Notes under the pieces: model-generated | The model's input: only the letters and a program-made list of their open reading frames with translations | What the model was told of the DNA's origin: nothing | The model's database searches: none | Made by a program: the position numbers and the translations under genes | Assembly: GCA_003254885.1 (NCBI GenBank) | Contig: QANT01001318.1 | Span: 1 to 63,622, forward strand | DNA: 63,622 nucleotides | Origin: Purshia tridentata | Lineage: Eukaryota > Streptophyta > Magnoliopsida > Rosales > Rosaceae | Direction of reading: 5' to 3' | Shown: positions 61,580-63,622 of the stretch, one piece after another | Layout of the letters: every line of letters begins with the position of its first letter | Position numbering within the stretch: the first letter of the stretch is position 1

Positions 61580-62657
61580 AGAAAAAGAGATTAAGTAAGA
61601 TGATTTCGACAAAAGATTAAGTAGCAGCTAAGAAATGTTATGATAGTGATATTAGCAGACTTTATCAATTTCATTTAAACTAACTTGTTATTTTTTTTCT
61701 TTGGATGAGTGAATGTAACTTAATGCTTTTACAGCAATTCAGAACAGTAGAAAATGGAAGGTTACCAACTCTACAAATATTCAACTGAAGAAATATTCAG
61801 TTCCAGTCACTTAAATATAGGCCACCAAAGTTCAAATACTTGGAAGAAAGTGTGCTAGTAGAGTCAACGTGAGGCAAATTAACTCAAAGAAACCAACAAA
61901 TGCAGCTTGCACCTGAGTTTCCCTAGGTCCAACATAAAAGACATTCTATTTCACATTTTATTTTTCCTTTGTTTAATTACTCACGAGAAGATGAAAACTA
62001 ATGCCCAAGAAACCATTTCTTCCTCCTCTATAATTTTCAGGCATCTTTTTTTCTTTGGCAGTTTTAGCTATCTGTACATTCTTTTCAACAAAGAACATAA
62101 TTGTCAATTGCCCTCATTTCCACAACTTCTAAACATTGTGCCTTCCATTCATCTGTTGGGTTTAGTAGTCTAATGTCAACTGTAATTTCAAATTAATAGT
62201 GAACATAAAACCCTAAAGCCCAGGATGGAACAACCCATAACTACATTCAAGCTAACCAATCAATACTACAAGTGTATGGCACTCAATATTGCTACATACA
62301 ATTATACCCAACCGTGATCAGCATCATCACAGATAACCAAGAAGCCAAAACATAACATTTGCACAGATGATGGAATCAAGTGACAAAACCTAAACTTGAA
62401 AAGAGCTCAAATAAATTAAAGAGAAATCCCACTTACCCAAATGCCAGGAATATTATAGAACTTCAATGATAAAAGATTAAGACATAAAAAGTTTATTCCT
62501 CACCTTGACCACCACCCAAGCAGTTGTGTACTGACGCTTGGCGACCAAACAACCGGTACACAGAGCTACCTGATGCGGTGGGGTAAGAAGTGGAAGCCAT
62601 GGCCTTCCTTCCATCCCCGTCTCCTCCCTCTATGCATAAATCTTGAGGATTTTCCAT
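60296..62657 (-). CDS. Reticulon-like protein (RTNLB family)
   Basis: Five exons on the minus strand: 62504-62657, 61347-61527, 61114-61255, 60901-60970 and 60296-60462, giving 237 residues. The start at 62657 ([16 protein letters not shown]) is chosen because it stays in frame for 19 codons before the next ATG at 62600 and resembles related plant reticulons. The reticulon domain begins at [20 protein letters not shown] and has two long hydrophobic hairpins ([17 protein letters not shown]...[11 protein letters not shown] and [20 protein letters not shown]). Conserved [14 protein letters not shown] and [16 protein letters not shown] follow. The C-terminus ends KDKES, with no strict KKxx signal. 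Reticulons bend and stabilise ER tubules. It resembles Arabidopsis At3g10915 from memory. Intron 1 has a (GA)n run next to exon 2. Confidence 0.93.
61542..61577 (+). repeat. (GA)n microsatellite in reticulon intron 1
   Basis: A run of about 17 GA units immediately upstream of exon 2 on the minus strand, where it reads (TC)n and may serve as the polypyrimidine tract. Confidence 0.88.
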
Positions 62658-62929
62658 CAATCCCACACCCAAAATTCAAGTTCAACGCCACAACCAAAAT
62701 TGCAAAAATTGATGAATCTCTAAAAAGTGAACAGTTTTAAAATTGGGTGTTGTTCTTGTAGAATTCAAGAAAAAACAGGACAGTTCCCAGTTGGGATCCG
62801 ATGTTTGAAGACTTTGGACAAGGGTCTCTAAGAGAAGACACCTGTCCCACAAACCAACGACAAAAACAGGGTCTCAGAAAAACCAAATATGAAAAAAAAA
62901 TGAAGAAAAAGATGGAAAACAAAAAAGGC

Positions 62930-63622
62930 CCAGGCTATACCGACCATCCTTTACTACTAAGTTGACCACCTTTTTTTTTTCTTTTTTATTCCCTTTTTGC
63001 CCCTCCAGTAAAAAAAAAAATTTCTTTCTTCCTCCTTCCCTCACCGGACCACCCACCCCACCCAGACGCTGGCGCGACCTCACTTAGCCATCGCGCCACC
63101 CACCCCACCCAACCCAGCCACTGGTGCGACCCCACTACACTTTGCTTGTTTAGAAACTTTTCGACACTGGTGTGTCGAAATTTTGGTGATTAGTCGACAT
63201 TCTATTGTCGAACTTATGCAGTATTTTCATGGTGTGTCGAAATTTTGGTGATTATTCGACATTCTTTTGTCGAACGTATGCAGTATTTTCGGTAAGCAAT
63301 CACCGAATGGAGGTATTCTACCGAACATATTACTTATATTCAGTCATAAGCTGCCGAACATTTTTGTATTTTTCGACAGCATACTACCGAATGAGTTTGT
63401 AGAGAGCTGGTGGCTGGGGTGGGATCGCGCAGTAGCTGGGTTGGGTGGGAATTGGGTCATAGTGGCTAGATTGGGTGGGGGAGGGGTTGCGCGGTGACTG
63501 GGTTGGGTGGAGATGAGGTCACGCAAAAGAGAGAGNGTTGGGTGGAGATGAGGTCACGCAAAAGAGAGAGAGAGAGAGAGTCGCGCAAAAAGAGAAAGAG
63601 AGGGGGTGGGTCGCGCTAGTAG
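62930..63622. mobile_element. Inverted-repeat element with central hairpins, cut by window edge
   Basis: The left arm (about 63041-63137) is C-rich (CACCCACCCCACCC, CTGGCGCGACCTCACTTAGC). The right arm (about 63405-63535) is G-rich and roughly its reverse complement (GGCTGGGGTGGGATCGCGCA, GGGTTGGGTGG). Between them is the TCGACA/TGTCGA repeat block at 63159-63385. A 34-bp piece starting GTTGGGTGGAGATGAGGTCA is repeated at 63502-63535 and 63537-63570 around an N at 63536, which may be an assembly join. The outer end lies beyond the window, so class and TSD are unknown. Confidence 0.5.
63168..63291 (+). repeat. Two tandem 62-bp units
   Basis: Units 63168-63229 and 63230-63291 both begin TGGTGTGTCGAAATTTTGGT and end TATGCAGTATTTTC. 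They differ at only a few positions. Each contains an inverted pair TCGACA...TGTCGA. Confidence 0.88.

Overview
The window is nuclear DNA from a flowering plant, most likely a eudicot. All but two of the multi-exon genes have GT-AG introns with AT-rich interiors. The proteins are plant-specific families: NPF transporter, class III peroxidase, LOB-domain factor, WEB coiled-coil protein, CIPK kinase, AZG purine permease, LSF2 phosphoglucan phosphatase and a plastid-type TLC carrier. The long A/T-rich spacers carry microsatellites and small DNA transposons. Rosaceae would fit the repeat flavour, but that is only a guess. Three single N positions (866, 35434, 63536) show it is a draft assembly.

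Layout. Positions 1-1380 hold a probable non-autonomous transposon made of AAATTTCG-type repeats and a GC-rich insert. Genes follow: NPF5-like transporter (3576-6440, +), class III peroxidase (7904-9305, +) with a broken peroxidase fragment behind it (9681-9905), LBD15-like factor (13661-14607, -), a DUF688-like protein (19401-20057, -), WEB family protein (24965-27134, +), HMG-box protein (28202-29715, +), plastid-type HAD-like protein (31295-34075, +), an orphan exon or small ORF (34678-34845, +), CIPK kinase (37807-39138, +), AZG1-like permease (44815-46572, +), LSF2 (48135-50316, +), TLC nucleotide-carrier-like protein (51666-56488, -), macro-domain protein (57422-59357, +) and a reticulon (60296-62657, -). 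The right edge (about 62930-63622) is an inverted-repeat element with internal tandem repeats and hairpins.

I rebuilt the exons by hand. Each model gives an uninterrupted frame of usual family length. The genes do not form one pathway, as expected in a plant. LSF2, the HAD protein and possibly the macro protein carry N-termini that look like organelle-targeting peptides. From memory, the gene content matches Arabidopsis blocks At2g40460-At2g40600, At3g10915-At3g10970 and At5g05310-At5g05330. The window may therefore keep one ancestral block that was split among duplicated segments in Arabidopsis.

The most interesting non-gene signal is a set of tiny insertions made of an A-tract joined to a short leader, usually ending GGCC. 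Each is flanked by 12-18 bp duplications. They look like retrotransposition events in which little but the poly(A) tail was copied. Other points worth a look: two introns with GC donors in the TLC gene, a HAD protein with Ser at the catalytic Asp position, an out-of-frame upstream ORF overlapping the WEB start codon, and several MITEs with target-site duplications still readable.
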